DNA of 55,562 nucleotides from Protostelium mycophagum (taxonomy: Eukaryota > Evosea > Variosea > Protosteliida > Protosteliaceae): positions 1-55,562 of the forward strand of contig KV920931.1 in the NCBI GenBank assembly GCA_002081555.1, read 5' to 3'. Of the stretch, positions 20,653 through 32,637 are shown in pieces. The translations under genes and the position numbers were made by a program. Below the pieces are notes generated by a model. It saw nothing but the letters and a program-made list of their open reading frames with translations, had not been told where the DNA came from and did not search any database. Position 1 is the stretch's first letter, and each line of letters starts with the position of its first letter.

Positions 20653-23161
20653 TTATAGACCGATCCAGTAGCTTCTTCCACCAACATTGTGTATAGGTGT
20701 TGTCTGGGGTGATACTATCGCCCACTCATACCACACTTTCACTCTCGTACTGTTCCTCCATATGTGCACCTCAACAACACTGTCCTTCGGTACGTATATT
20801 GGGTCCTATCAGGATCAGTCTCAATCCCATAATCGAATGATTACTCTGAGAGGGAAGTAGAGAGGGAACCAGCTGAACATTCCAGGGGAATGATTGGCAG
20901 GGTTGATACCTATAACATTGGTAATGATATTAAGAGATGCTACTTACTCATATGGACATCCCCGTACAAGAGTGAATCGAAATATCCAGCGAGACCGTGT
21001 ACCGTGGCGCTCTGAGTGGTCTTGAAAGACAGAGAGGTGTACCTCTGGTTATCGATAGGGTCCTCTTTGTTTGGGTGCACGAAAGTGAAGCATTGCTTGC
21101 TCTCGGCCAATTGATAAAAGTTGTGCATTTTGACAACATAGGGTGTCTCAAAACTCTTCATCTCTTTGAATGCCTTCACCTGGAGTAGTGTCTTAATAAA
21201 TGAATTATTCTAAATGCTCACCTCATTCCATAATTTTGAGGAAGAGATTGGAGCGAGATATGATACGTAATTTGTAGGTATGCTAATTCCCCCATCTGAA
21301 TCCTTTCATCATGCGAACATGTGACCAAGTTACCCTTCAGGAATCTCTGTGCTCCATCTAAACATTCAGGGGACAATTCATTATCACCAAATGAACCTAA
21401 TAGTTCACTGACTAAAATATCTGCGAGTTCCGGTGCATTCCAGAGTCTAGAAAGGTTATGATTAGAAGAGGATATTCATCACCTCATATCAGAGTCTACA
21501 ATGGTCACTTGGTCTCCCCAGTTCATGCTGACTCTCAGATTCTTCAACCTTCTCGCATTAATAATCTCATCATTCAACTAAACTCACGTGATGATGGCGT
21601 TGGGGTTCTTCTCCACAGCGTATACTTTGATAGGGCATTTAGCTTTAGCAGAAGCCCTGAGTGAGGCTTTCACTAAAGGACCTCTTCCAGCACCGACAAC
21701 CATCAAGACGACATGATCTTGCATCGCCAATCTCCCCTTCTTCTTTTCATCTTCTAAGGCTTGGTATACTGCCTCTTCGTATCTGATATTATTTTCATTC
21801 AGTGCACAGTGTGAATAGACTCACAGCCTATACTTGGTAGCGTCACGTTCAAAGGTCTCATAGGTTTGGGACTCCAAATTATCCATCAGTGGTTGTAATG
21901 GAGCTTGTAAATAATCCAAATAAGGAGTCAAGAACCCCTCTTCCATACTCAAAGCGGGGCTCTTTGAATACAAAAATTGTACGTATTGTCTGTATGGAAC
22001 AAGACTCTTCTTGTGTTTTGCAGGGCCACTCACAATGAACTGCATTTTGTACTGTCTTATTTCAGTTTTAATTGTTATATTACTGAGATAGAGAATTATG
22101 AGAAGTATACACATATAAATATAATATAATGAATATTCAAATCACCTTGAACAATCTGAGTAAGAAGTTCTGATGTGCTTTTCCGAGGATAGGAAATCCG
22201 GATTTATTGGTTCCGAAAATGTTGGTGGGTATGATGACCGCCTTAATAGGCTCACCCAACCATCTTGATAGCTCCTCCTCTGAAGGAAGGTCTTCTGTAA
22301 TCTCCAACACTATCAAATCTCAACACAAAGGTTTATTTATTGGAATATTGAATATTAAGTACTGCAGAAATCTACTCAATTTACAATCTTACCGACAGAT
22401 AACTTGTCATTGTGCTCGCACAATGTTCTGAAAGTGTTCCACTGCTCCCAGGTGTCCTCTTTCGATTTCCCGTTCTCAGAGCGTGGTGGCTCTGCGTCTT
22501 CTCCGGTCAACATTTGCCAGGTAGAGAGAAGAGGAATTCGCAACCAGAGATGCATGTACATCAGCCCTGTAAAGTCATCACTTTGTCATCTAAAAGGAGG
22601 ATCACCTTGTAATTTTCTATTTACGGCTTGAGCATAGTTTGTGGAACTATGGGTAGGAGGAGGCAAAACTAAGGCAGGAAGGTTGAGATGTGCGGCCCAA
22701 GACAACTCCTGTAACAGCACTTTCTCGCTGTTCTTCCTCGTATACTCATCCTTAGAGTCCAAATTCAACCATGGTGAGACCTACTTAATGAATCTTGATT
22801 TGATAGATGTTCTGTCACCTTGCCAATGATGAGGGAAGACCATTGTCCAGAAGAGAGAAGCATGTCAGAACGTGCGAAAGGCTCTGGATCAGATGCAGCT
22901 TTGAAGATCAGTTCCATTTACTGTTGAGATATTACAAAATGATTGGTTACCCGCAAGGTCACGCTCATTTCTGGGGTGAGCAAGAGGGACAACTATGAAA
23001 TCGAAATCATTTCTGTATTCTTCAAGACTATCGACGATATCGGGGACACAATTCAGCTCTACTCCAAAATACAAGTTGTCCACATTTCCTTGATCCGCTA
23101 AGGTTTGAGGAGCAGGGATTTGCTCTTCTACAGCCACTTTTCCCTTCTGGCTGTGAGACAT
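20653..23161 (-). CDS. PRMT5: Protein arginine N-methyltransferase 5 (type II, symmetric)
   Basis: Start 23161 gives [15 protein letters not shown]..., then [21 protein letters not shown] of the N-terminal TIM barrel. Diagnostic pieces follow in order: [59 protein letters not shown] (the SAM-domain entry, with the Phe that sets symmetric dimethylation), [16 protein letters not shown] (SAM loop), [30 protein letters not shown] (substrate Glu loop), [14 protein letters not shown], and a C-terminus [18 protein letters not shown] ending SYWIGL at 20653. It dimethylates arginine in Sm proteins and histones, with MEP50 as its WD40 partner; none is visible nearby. About ten short introns. Confidence 0.93.
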
Positions 23162-23274
23162 CTCAAATTATATGGGATGATCAGATCTTTTTCTCACCAG
23201 AGACACAAATTAGTTTGACGTTCTACAACGCTAAAAACTGGCTTCGAGTTCTTCCAAACCGCCTTGCCTCCAGG

Positions 23275-25018
23275 ATGAGCTCAGAAGACACCGTCGCCAC
23301 AAGCTCATCTGGTGGAACATTGGATTCACCTCGCAGTACCTATGAGTCACCTCGTGGAACTTTCGAATCACCGTCCCCGAGATCGCAAGGAGAGGCATAC
23401 ATTTTGACTGAAGAAAGAAAGAAGGCCAAGAAGAACCGCGGGCTATTTGGAGGGAAGAATAAAGCAGAGAAGCAAGTGTCGATCAACGGTAAGCCAGTTT
23501 GTGGGCATACTATTTTGACATTGCTGAAGCCTTTCAACTGATTGATGATTCCATCACTGAGAATAGTGTAAGTAACGAATCATGGTGCGAGATCTTACCT
23601 TGTTATCTCACTGCAATGCAGATCGATGACATCTGTGTCGATATGTTGGACCCAGAAATCGGTATACCACTCGGAAAACACAAGAATGGTCTTTTGGAGA
23701 CTATCGAAACGTCTTTTACAGGTGATCATTTTGCCGAATTTTATTGATGTTTGCCAATCTCAATTTGATTGAAAGAAATTGTGTAGGAGAAGAAGCATTC
23801 GATTGGATCAAGACTAGACTCCGTATTCCCAGTGAGGATGAGGTACGTAATGTCCGACGTATTAATTGGTTGATCTCTTGCAGGTAATTCAGAAGGGGCA
23901 GACATTATTCATGAACAGGGGGGTCTTCTATTCTGTCACTAAGAAGCACACTTCTTTTCACAAGAAATCGGACATCATATATCAATTCACGGTATGTCTT
24001 CTCTTTCTGGTTTCCAGTAAAATAATGCAATAATTTGAGAATGAGTAATTAATATTTTAGCTTTTCAACCCGCCTAACCCTAACGACCCCATCAATACTT
24101 TGGCAAAGAAATATTTATTAGAGTTTACTGAAAATCCTGTCACCTTTTCGAACTTGTTGGTAACTAAATTATTGACACTTTTGTCCTCCAAAACAACCAA
24201 CGGCATATTATCCAACATTAAAGTAAGTCTTTCTATTTTACATTCAAACTTGTCAAATTTTCGAAAGCAATTTAACAATTTCGGCAGGCTGCAGAAGCCA
24301 CGAACGAATACAGGAAGATTTGCTTCTTCTCTTCAGGATTGCAAAAGGTGAGAAAATGTGGTAAGAGGGTTATTATTGATCTATAAAGGTTGCTGTGGAT
24401 GAGTTGAAAGAGGACGAGCGTCTTGTATTCTTCATCAATGTCTACAACGCATTATATTTGCATGCCATTATACATTATGATTTGGCCACCTCTCAGCAAG
24501 CAAGAAAAGCCTTCTGGCAGCACAGCTATGATATCGGTGGGAAGACATACACTCTAGAGAGCCTTCACTCCATTCTGAGAGGTGATGAATATCCCACAAT
24601 TCAAATGCTGATAATCCGAGGTTTCTCGAAGACAATACTTCTGAAGACAAACCCACTTGTACATGTCCTTTTGTTCAACGGAACAGATACGTCACCTTAT
24701 GTCACACCGTACAAAGTATCAGATTTTGAAGAAGTGAGCAAACAACTGGCAAAAGAATACTTGGGTCGCTGTGTACAATACAAGAGTGATACTGATGAGG
24801 TGATATCTCATCCTATTTCATTAATCTCAATCTTGTAGGTATGGCTACCACGGCACTTCAAAGAATTCAAGGAAGATTTTGGACCAAATGATCAAGACGT
24901 TCTACAATTCATCGGGAAGTATTCCCCAGACAAGAGCAATTATGTGAAACATTATGCGAACACGATACACATAAAATATCAAGAGTCGACCACAAACAAG
25001 GTCAGATTTACTGAATAA
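23275..25018 (+). CDS. DEP-like domain plus DUF547 protein
   Basis: ATG 23275 opens a Ser-rich, low-complexity N-terminus (PRSTYESPRGTFESPSPRS) and a basic patch (KKAKKNRGLFGGKNK). Next comes a DEP-like fold: GIPLGKHKNGLLETIETSF, EEAFDWIKTRLRIPSEDE, VIQKGQTLFMNRGVFYSVT, SFHKKSDIIYQFT. The C-terminal half is DUF547: LKEDERLVFFINVYNALYLH, FWQHSYDIGGKTYTLESLHSILRG, NPLVHVLLFNGTDTSPYVTPY, VWLPRHFKEFKEDF. DUF547 proteins are of unknown biochemical role; a thiol-type active site has been suggested, but I see no invariant Cys here. DEP domains usually tether proteins to membranes or receptors. An upstream in-frame Met lies at 23215. It ends 13 bp before the stop of the convergent SUN gene. Confidence 0.78.
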
Positions 25019-25031
25019 AAGAAAGCCTAGA

Positions 25032-27430
25032 TTACAGCGGTGCCTCTTTTATGCATATCTGTCCCAATGATTTCGCTCGTTTCAAGTTTCCGTGGCTTGC
25101 TCTCTTTTTTCTACTTCCTTGTGATACACTTTTCTGCGTGATGTATTCTGTCTCAATAGGCTCAAATATTTCAGCCTCCTTCTCCTCCACCGCCGGCTCA
25201 CGACCCTTTTTACGTAAATCGAATATCTCTACAAATCAACACATACATTACGTAAAAATTGACTCATTCTGGCCTCTTCATAAAATAATACGGCGACGAT
25301 AACAATAATTACGACTACTAAAATGATGTAGAACGTGGATATCCTAAAATCATTCAATGAAACCAACGCATAAGAAAAGGCTCACTTATCATTTTGTGAC
25401 CTGATCAAAGTGTGTAAAGTTGATATCTCCTCTGCGTATTCTGAGAAGTGTGCATTATTTTGTTCCTGAACTTCTGCTTGAATACGTCTCTCTAATGACT
25501 CAATCTGTTCATTTCAATTCTATTATCCCATAACAACCATCTTACAATTTGTGCAGTCTGCATGGCTGTCACCTGCACCATCCTGGATAGCTCTGAATAG
25601 TCTTTCTTCGTTTTACTGATGGCATTGGACACCTGCACAAGTCATCGATTATTTGATAAAAGGATCCTGACATCTTTAAATGTCTGTCCATATTTTGATG
25701 TCAAGCTGTCCATGTACTCAACATATAAGGATTGATTGATTTCTAATGCTTTGATTCTATTGGCCAATGTCTTGAATATGTTATCAGCCTTGGAATTTGA
25801 AGGTGCATTGTGAGTAACTGTGAGGGTCAGGTTGTTGTTCTGATATATATGTCTTTCCTGAATTGTCGGATTCTGGGAAGTTTTCTACAATATTGTGTGA
25901 ATCCTCATAATGATGTGATGTCGTCTCTCCGTCATCTGGTATTGATATATTCTCCACCTCTCCCAGCTATGATTCCAGATCAATTGCAAATAATTATAAA
26001 TATCTTTTACCTTCCCTTCGGTCAAATGTGAAGGATCTATTGGTATCTGAGGATCTATATTGTTGGTATTGTGCATGCTCTTCAAGGCTTCAGCAACTCT
26101 CTTCACCACTTGACCATCTCTTTGCATCTGTGCTCTCACTTCTTCGAGCATTGTATTTCCGTAAACACGAAGCACCGAAACAGGACAATATCTATTATTG
26201 CCATAGTGGCTCATAAGCTCTATTTTTAGATATCTTTAATATTCAGATGAGTGATGTATGAATATGTGAGATTATACCTCACAGAGGATGCAACATTATC
26301 CAATCTGAACCATTGCATCTCTCTGTTATTCTGTGCGGTGAAATTCTGCAATAAATTCCAAGAATTTGTAGAATAAACATCTGTCCCGTAAACTCTAAAC
26401 TCTTTGAAAACTGAAGAGAAGAACTCGTATGAAGCCATTGAGATCCATTTCACCCCGATATCTTCGCATAACTCCACTATAAACCATTTCTCTTCAGAGC
26501 AGTCGTTCAGCATGTATCTGTCTTTGTTTTCCGTCAATATTGCATTTGCATCCTGTGAATTTCATTTTGTGGTCTTATGAATATGGTCCCACCTTCGCCC
26601 CCCGATTTGTCTTCAGTATTTTAGCTCCACATTCCTCTGAAGCGAAATTAAACCTATCTGGGGGAGGACACTGTGGTGTCTCTGGCTCCTCGATTTGCTC
26701 CTCTTTCGTTGTAAGTAGAGATAAAAACTACAATCTTTAATCCACATATTGATGAGCTGAATGATTAATAAATATATTTATGTACCTATTTAGATGTATG
26801 TTATTCATTAAATAACTATTAATATATTGATAATTATGTACGAGTCGATACCTGGTTCTGCCACTCTTTGACAGACGGCAATTCCATCTCTTTGACTTCA
26901 GTCTCTACCACCACTCCTTCCGATTTCTCTTCTAAATTCTTCTGAGAGAAGGTAAAGGCTGTTGTATCATGGCCGAAATGTCCAGTAGGTGATGTCCTTT
27001 TGTCGATGATCTGACTGAATGTGTTGGAATTGAATGAGCTCAGATCGTGCTGTGGTGTGATTGTTGTCTCTATGTCTTCTAAAATTGGAAGTTGTTCTTC
27101 TGTAAAATGAGATTCCAGTCTCATTGGTGTGATACCATGCATCTCCTCATGATTTTCAACCAACAACACTTCGGTATCATATTTTAATTGCCTCTCTTGC
27201 TGATCACTGTCTGATGTTTGTTGTGGATCTTCACTGGCACCAGATTGTGTTTGCATTAAACATTGTCCAAATTGATCAAGAGGACTTTGTGAGAGAGAGC
27301 TTGTTCATTATCAGATTCAAAGTTCTTGTATCAATCGTCACCTCCACGACGTGGACTCATTGTCGACTCCTCGACTAGATTGAGCAGTGATCATTATGAA
27401 TAAAAGGCAAAGGTATATTCTTTGTTGCAT
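25032..27430 (-). CDS. SUN-like domain ER membrane protein (SUCO/Slp1 type)
   Basis: Start 27430: MQQRIYLCLLFIMITAQSSRG is a signal peptide. A long acidic linker (NHEEMHGITPMRLESHF..LPILEDIETTITPQ) leads to the SUN-like domain: FNFASEECGAKILKTNRGAKDANAIL, ENKDRYMLNDCSEEKWFIVELCEDIGVKWISM, FSSVFKEFRVYG, then YLKIELMSHYGNNRYCPVSVLRVYG. The CGAK, ELCE and SHYGN..YCP..VLRVYG motifs mark the SUCO/osteopotentia/Slp1 class, not the nuclear-envelope SUN1/2 class. A coiled region (AQMQRDGQVVKRVAEALKS) follows, then a C-terminal membrane segment (FYIILVVVIIVIVAVLFY) and a basic cytosolic tail ending KEAPL. The yeast relative Slp1 acts with Emp65 to protect folding of ER proteins. Confidence 0.85.
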
Positions 27431-27842
27431 CTTCACATATGACACAAAGAGGGTTTCTGGGGTTGTTCTGAAAGAAAACAATTTTTTTCTGAAATTTGGC
27501 GAACTTCGTTTCGGTGTCTTTTTTACCTGGCCAACAGTGGGGAAGAAGGCGTTCTCTATCTTGTGATGTGAACCCATAAGCTCCATAATACAAATGATAA
27601 CCACCTTTCTGTATTGTTGTACATTTTATCTGTGGTCGAAGTGAAATAAACCTGCGATCTGTACAACTGCAAGGGGTGGTCGAAAAGGAGTCAAAGCACC
27701 AAAGTCTTCCGATTCCCTCTTGAACGGCTTCAGTGCCCTTCTTGTTGTATAAGACTTGACAAAATTGTCTGAGGTCGTTCTTCGTCCCTGTGTCTTCTGA
27801 TGCGTAAGGGAAGAAATTTACAACGAAACAACGTGGCATCAA
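27375..27842 (-). CDS. Hypothetical protein overlapping the SUN gene start
   Basis: A 155-codon open frame on the minus strand begins MMPRCFVVNFFPYAS and includes DLRQFCQVLYNKKGTEAVQEG, RLWCFDSFSTTPCSC and HLYYGAYGFTSQDRERLLPHCW. It is rich in Cys and aromatic residues. It reads through a good intron signal (GTAAAAAAG...TTTCTTTCAG, near 27532-27477), so the true gene probably ends or splices there. Its last 56 bp overlap the start of the SUN-like gene in another frame on the same strand. I do not recognise a family. It may instead be noncoding 5' sequence of the SUN gene. Confidence 0.33.
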   Translation of the reverse strand: MMPRCFVVNFFPYASEDTGTKNDLRQFCQVLYNKKGTEAVQEGIGRLWCFDSFSTTPCSCTDRRFISLRPQIKCTTIQKGGYHLYYGAYGFTSQDRERLLPHCWPGKKDTETKFAKFQKKIVFFQNNPRNPLCVICEDATKNIPLPFIHNDHCSI

Positions 27843-27943
27843 AATTTATTTTGGGAGATCAGGGTTATTAGGTTGTTGAAGTTGTCCCTTAAGATTATAT
27901 AAGGCAGGATTCATTCCCTGTCAATCGTCATTCTTGATCATAT

Positions 27944-30087
27944 TTACAATCGTACTTGTTGCTGTACTTGGTGTTGTAATAATGTTGCCATCACCGTAGG
28001 GCTTCCTCTATACATCAGCCCTCCTGAAGAAATAAATCATAAATATATTCTATATGCATACCTGGCCCTAACTGCGCCATGGTTGATGAGTTATGGTTAT
28101 TATTATTTAATTGATGTCCGAATGCCACAGTGCCGTTCTGTCCCATACTCTGTATGATGAGGTTGGGTGTGTGCATCCCTTGCCCAGAGAGATTTAATTT
28201 ATGAACCTAGTCTTTAAGATGATATCTCTACCTCCCCACTTACTATCTTTTTGCCCTGAGCTAATTGTGTTGCAGAGATATTATCTTGTGCTGGATTATT
28301 CATTCCTAAATTCATGGAATTCGTCCTCTGCAACTGTGCAATGTGCGCAGGGTTAACTGGCTGCCCTTGCTGTATAATCTTCAATCATAATACTATATCT
28401 CGATCTCACCATCATCTGTTTGTTTTGTTGTATCTTATTCATGTTATCGTTATCGTTATCGTCCCCCGTTATCTCTTGAACACTGCCTTCTTTAGAATAT
28501 AATTCCTTCATCTGCTCAATAGCTATCTTGGCTGCTTCAGCATTTCCAATAGGAAATCTACAGATGGTTATCTCTTTATAATGATATCTGCATCTCATTA
28601 AATTCACCCACTCTATATTCTCCATATTTGTTGTCCTCAGAACACCATAATACCCAGATGTGGCGGTATGTGTTGTGATATGGAATGAACAGTAAGGCTT
28701 TCCTTCATCATATTAGCTCATATATACCCATATCTTTTCTACCGTTAATCAAGAATCGAAGTCTCTGTTGCAATAAATTGTTGGCTTCTGCCTTCTCTGT
28801 CTTCACACTGTTATTCGCCTGAGGAGAGGTGTACTGCAATAACACTCTATTGATGGCTTGGTGAATTGCTTCTTCCATGGTGGAAGTTATGTTCTGCCCC
28901 TTCTTCTTGTCCACTATTTGAAGTAATTTGTTCCTGTTTACCTTGAGTATTTATTTTTGAAGGTGGATATTTACTGTGGTTTGAATTCTGGTGTGGTGAT
29001 GATTGATGATTCTGGGATCATTCTTCTCCTCTTTGTGTGGATATATTTATGTCTGTTGTAGTGTATCAGATTATTGAGGTGTAGCACCTCTGGTGATGGT
29101 TCTAAACACAATGCCTCGCTCTGTGCGTGAATGATATCTCTCTCAGCAGCGATCAACTGCTGATATTAAAATAAAATAGATTGGTTGATAACCTCTTGAT
29201 TTGTCCATTGTCTCCCACTTTTTTTGGCCAAGTCTTGCACATCATGAATGATTGAAGTATTGGTGGGCCTCAATAGAATCTTGTGTTGAGTAGGAGTGAG
29301 GTGAATATTTTGTACATTTGGGTTGCTATTCTTCACTGGTGCACTGTTTGCCCGAACTGTTGGCTTCGAGTTCTTAACTCTAGCCCGTGGTACGTTCGGT
29401 AATGCCGTCGTATTTCCGTTTGGCTGGGATTGATTATTTACATATTTTTATCGTTTTATTTACCTTCTCTGGGATTCCTCTGTGATCGACAATTTGAATA
29501 ATCATGTGACCATTGTACCAATTGAGCGGTTGAAAGGCTTCTATGTGATCGATCAAGTCGTACGGTAACTCCTGCTGGTCAATACTTCGAAGAAAATCCT
29601 CAGAGTCTTTATTATAGTTGTAGGTCGTTGTCTAGACAATTTATTTGTGGTTTGATTAAATAATCATCACCTGCTCTTGCACAGAAAAGTGAGAAGTGTA
29701 GAGATGAACTGTGAAAGAGGCCTTGTAATTATCAAGACGTTCAATCGCTGAAGTTCCCGTTTCAAATCCGTTCTCACAAGATGAAGACAAAGCAGTCTCA
29801 TATAATTCCTCTAAGATACCTGTCGGTTTCTCGATTTCTGTCTGAGCCTCTGGATTTGCAGTCTGTCGTTTAACTTCAAAAACAAACACGATTAAGATGC
29901 TCACCCGAGACAAATATTGTTCGTGAAGTTCTTTTCGCTTCCTCTGCAGCCGCTCTTCCCAAGGATGACATTCTATTAAATCAGCAGGCTCTTCTTTACG
30001 AATTGTTTCATTCTCTTCCAGAAGAGGTTCTGAAGGTGCCACCTCTGGTGGATTATTCTCGACTTCTACAGGCACTTCCACCTCCAT
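27944..30087 (-). CDS. SPT20: SPT20 subunit of the SAGA coactivator
   Basis: Start 30087. After an acidic N-terminus (MEVEVPVEVENNPPE) comes HPWEERLQRKRKELHEQYLS. The SPT20 core is TALSSSCENGFETGTSAIER, YKASFTVHLYTSHFSVQEQ, YNKDSEDFLRSIDQQELPYDLIDHI, LNWYNGHMIIQIVDHRG, HKILLRPTNTSIIHDVQDL and EALCLEPSPEVLHLNNLIHYNR, the order seen in SPT20/FAM48. A C-terminal part follows with YYGVLRTTNMENIEWVNLM and ICRFPIGNAEAAKIA, then Gln/Asn-rich sequence ending VQQQVRL at 27944. SPT20 scaffolds SAGA in the nucleus, linking TBP delivery and histone acetylation. The gene is divergent from a membrane-protein gene, with 62 bp between start codons. The 3' exon ends are less certain. Confidence 0.8.
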
Positions 30088-30149
30088 ATCAGATCGAATC
30101 TTTGATCGGAATAATCAAATCAATCAGATCTTTCAAAAAAACCCAAAAC

Positions 30150-31464
30150 ATGAAGAGAGGATTCCTTGCATCGAAAGGGAAAGGAGGCCGTGCGGAAGTA
30201 CAGAGAGCGAAAAGAGAATACGAGAAACAAAGAGCTCAAATAGAGGATGGCTCGGTGAGTAATTCCTCTCCATCTCAATTAATTTTTAAAGGAAGGACCT
30301 CTTTACCCCTTCAGATTTGATGGCTGGCTTTCTGCTGATCAATTTTTGCTTGTCTCATTGATCACCTTTGGACTCTTCTTGATCCCCACATTTCGTCAAT
30401 TACCTCAGGCCCCTCTTTGGAAATTATGGCCTATTGGTTCTCTTGCAGGGAATCTATACATGAAAAAGGAAATGGTGAGCAATCCAACCGAATTATTTTC
30501 GATTTGTGAAACATCAGGTGGGTGCTTGGCAAGATAAAGTCACTGTCTTTTCAGCAGTGTTCGCTCTACATTGTTTTGGCGATTCACTTTTAGCTCAAAG
30601 CGATGTGGAGGGCAATACGTCTTCTCCCTTGGCTCTAATGGCTGGAGCTTCAGTATTATTTGGAATAGGTTGGGTATTGCATGCACTTCTTATATTATCA
30701 GAAATCGATACAGAAGCAAGGAGGTGACTTTATATTTATTGTTTTGTAAAATATAAATTAAATATTCCAACTACTATTGCCATTGAAATATTCAATTAAC
30801 GCAGCTGGCATCACTTGTCAACATTACAGAAAATAATATTGGGTATGATATTGTTTCATCTCGTGTGCATTGACCTATCAATAGTCTCTGTAACAATATG
30901 GAATGTGTCAATTGCTGTAATTTTTGTGGCAAGACTTGATTTCGATGAATCAGAATCAACTTGGGGATTATTGTTACTTCCGTACTCTCTTACGACAGTG
31001 CTCTTCATAGGAGCATCTCTCCTGATAAATAACAAGACATATGTCATAGTATGCACAACTATCATAATCCAACTGAATCATATCCAGGGAACATTACTGT
31101 ATATACTGAGTGATTCTGTCATTATTCTGGAGGAGATGACAGATACCAAGTTATTCATGATATCATGGACATTATATTATATGTCACAATGGTCCCTATT
31201 TATCACGGGAATCGTGTATCTGCAATCCAAGAACATAAATTTATTGCAGAAGAATAATGCCGGACATGTACGCATATATCAAATTACGTTAAATTGATTT
31301 ATAAATAGGATATGCTCAATATGATGGGTGTAGACACCTCATCACTAGATCCAGAGGGGAAATTGCAATTTAGAGAGAGAAATGATGCAGATCAAGGTGA
31401 AATCATCGTGACAAATATCACTTTGTATATTGATAACAAAAGAATGATAAAATTGAATAAATAA
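30150..31464 (+). CDS. Multi-span membrane protein, unknown family
   Basis: ATG 30150 gives a basic, charged N-terminus (MKRGFLASKGKGGRAEVQRA). A phase-0 intron joins IEDGS to EGPLYPFRFDGWLS, followed by membrane segments: FLLVSLITFGLFLIPTF, DKVTVFSAVFALHCFGDSLL, PLALMAGASVLFGIGWVLHA, IILGMILFHLVCIDLSIVSV, TIWNVSIAVIFVARL, GLLLLPYSLTTVLFIGASLL, YVIVCTTIIIQLNHIQGT, FMISWTLYYMSQWSLFITGIVYL. About eight spans with short loops suggest a polytopic membrane protein. The family is not recognised. The C-terminal exon (DMLNMMGVDTSSLDPEG) ends at 31464, or slightly earlier if a further intron is used. Confidence 0.65.
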
Positions 31465-31643
31465 TAGAGGGGATATTGGAATCGGAGAGCAAGTACTTTG
31501 ATCTTGATGATGATTCAGAATAGGATGAAAATATAAATCGGGATAAAGGATTATCAAATTCTGCTTTATTTCGAGAACACGTTTGATCTCCATAAAGTCG
31601 ATTGATATTTAACTCGAGAGTACATCGGGTATTAAATAAATGA

Positions 31644-32384
31644 TCAAAGTAGCGCACAGCCTCCCTTCTTCTTTCTGGTGACTCTATCTGGGCTGTGAAT
31701 GTTGTCCAGCAACTTGATGATCTTTAAGAAGACCTACGTGTACCGTAAGTCATAATGATAATACAAGCCACGGCTCACTTCATCCACATTGATTCGATTT
31801 TTAGCAGATGATTCAAAAAATGTGCAGTTAACAGACTTCGCCCAGCTTTCTCCTTGGCTTGTGGGGACCTTTCGCTCACTTTCAAGATCAGATTTGTTTG
31901 CCACGACCACGATTGGGCACTGAAGTCTTTAGCTTGAGTGGTTGAGATGTATATAACCTTATCGCTTTCTTTTAAGACCCTGATTTGAGAGGGGAGATTT
32001 TGGATCTCTTGTAAACTTGCAGAAGAAGTGATAGAATAAACCAGGAGAAAGGCATGTCCGCTCCGAAGATAGAGATCCCTCATCGACATGAAAGTTTCCT
32101 GCCTTCTTCAGCCGGGAACGTGCGGTAATTCTAAATATTAGAACTACGTAGTATCTACGAACCTGACCAGCAGTATCTAAGATCTCAATCATATATTGTT
32201 TTCCATCCAACTCAACTGTCTTTCTGTATAAATCTTCTATCGTGGGATCATAGCGATCCACAAAGCGGTTATGTATGTATTGAATGGTGAAGGCACTTTT
32301 ACCTGCGATCTTGAGGATTTAACATGGAAACTATTGCTTACCAACACCACCACCTCCTAGAACAACTATTTTCCACTCCAGCAT
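31644..32384 (-). CDS. Ras-family small GTPase with CALL prenylation box
   Basis: Start 32384: [16 protein letters not shown] (P-loop GxxxxGKS, Ser after the intron). Next come [25 protein letters not shown] (Ras/Rap switch I), LDTAGQ (G3), [28 protein letters not shown] (G4) and ESSAK (G5). The end is [10 protein letters not shown], a polybasic region and CAAX box with Leu, predicting geranylgeranylation and membrane targeting. Switch I and LYLRSG..FLLVYSI place it in the Ras/Rap branch, not Rab, Rho or Arf. All five GTP motifs are intact. It is convergent with the membrane-protein gene. Confidence 0.9.
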
Positions 32385-32637
32385 GCTTCCTTCTGAACGT
32401 TGGCGAAAGAACTTTTTCAACGCAAAATTTCTCCTAATTTTCACAGTTTCACCGCTCCAACTTGTTGGCATGATTACTCCTCATCCCAGGGCCCATTTTC
32501 TAAACTTCCTTCTTTTCATCCCACAAGACCCTGAGGCTGCCTGTTCTTACAGCAATCAAGTGTACAGGTAATTGTTGCATCAAGGCCTGCAAATACAATT
32601 CGTCACGAAATATTGACTCAAGAGGCGAAACGATCTA

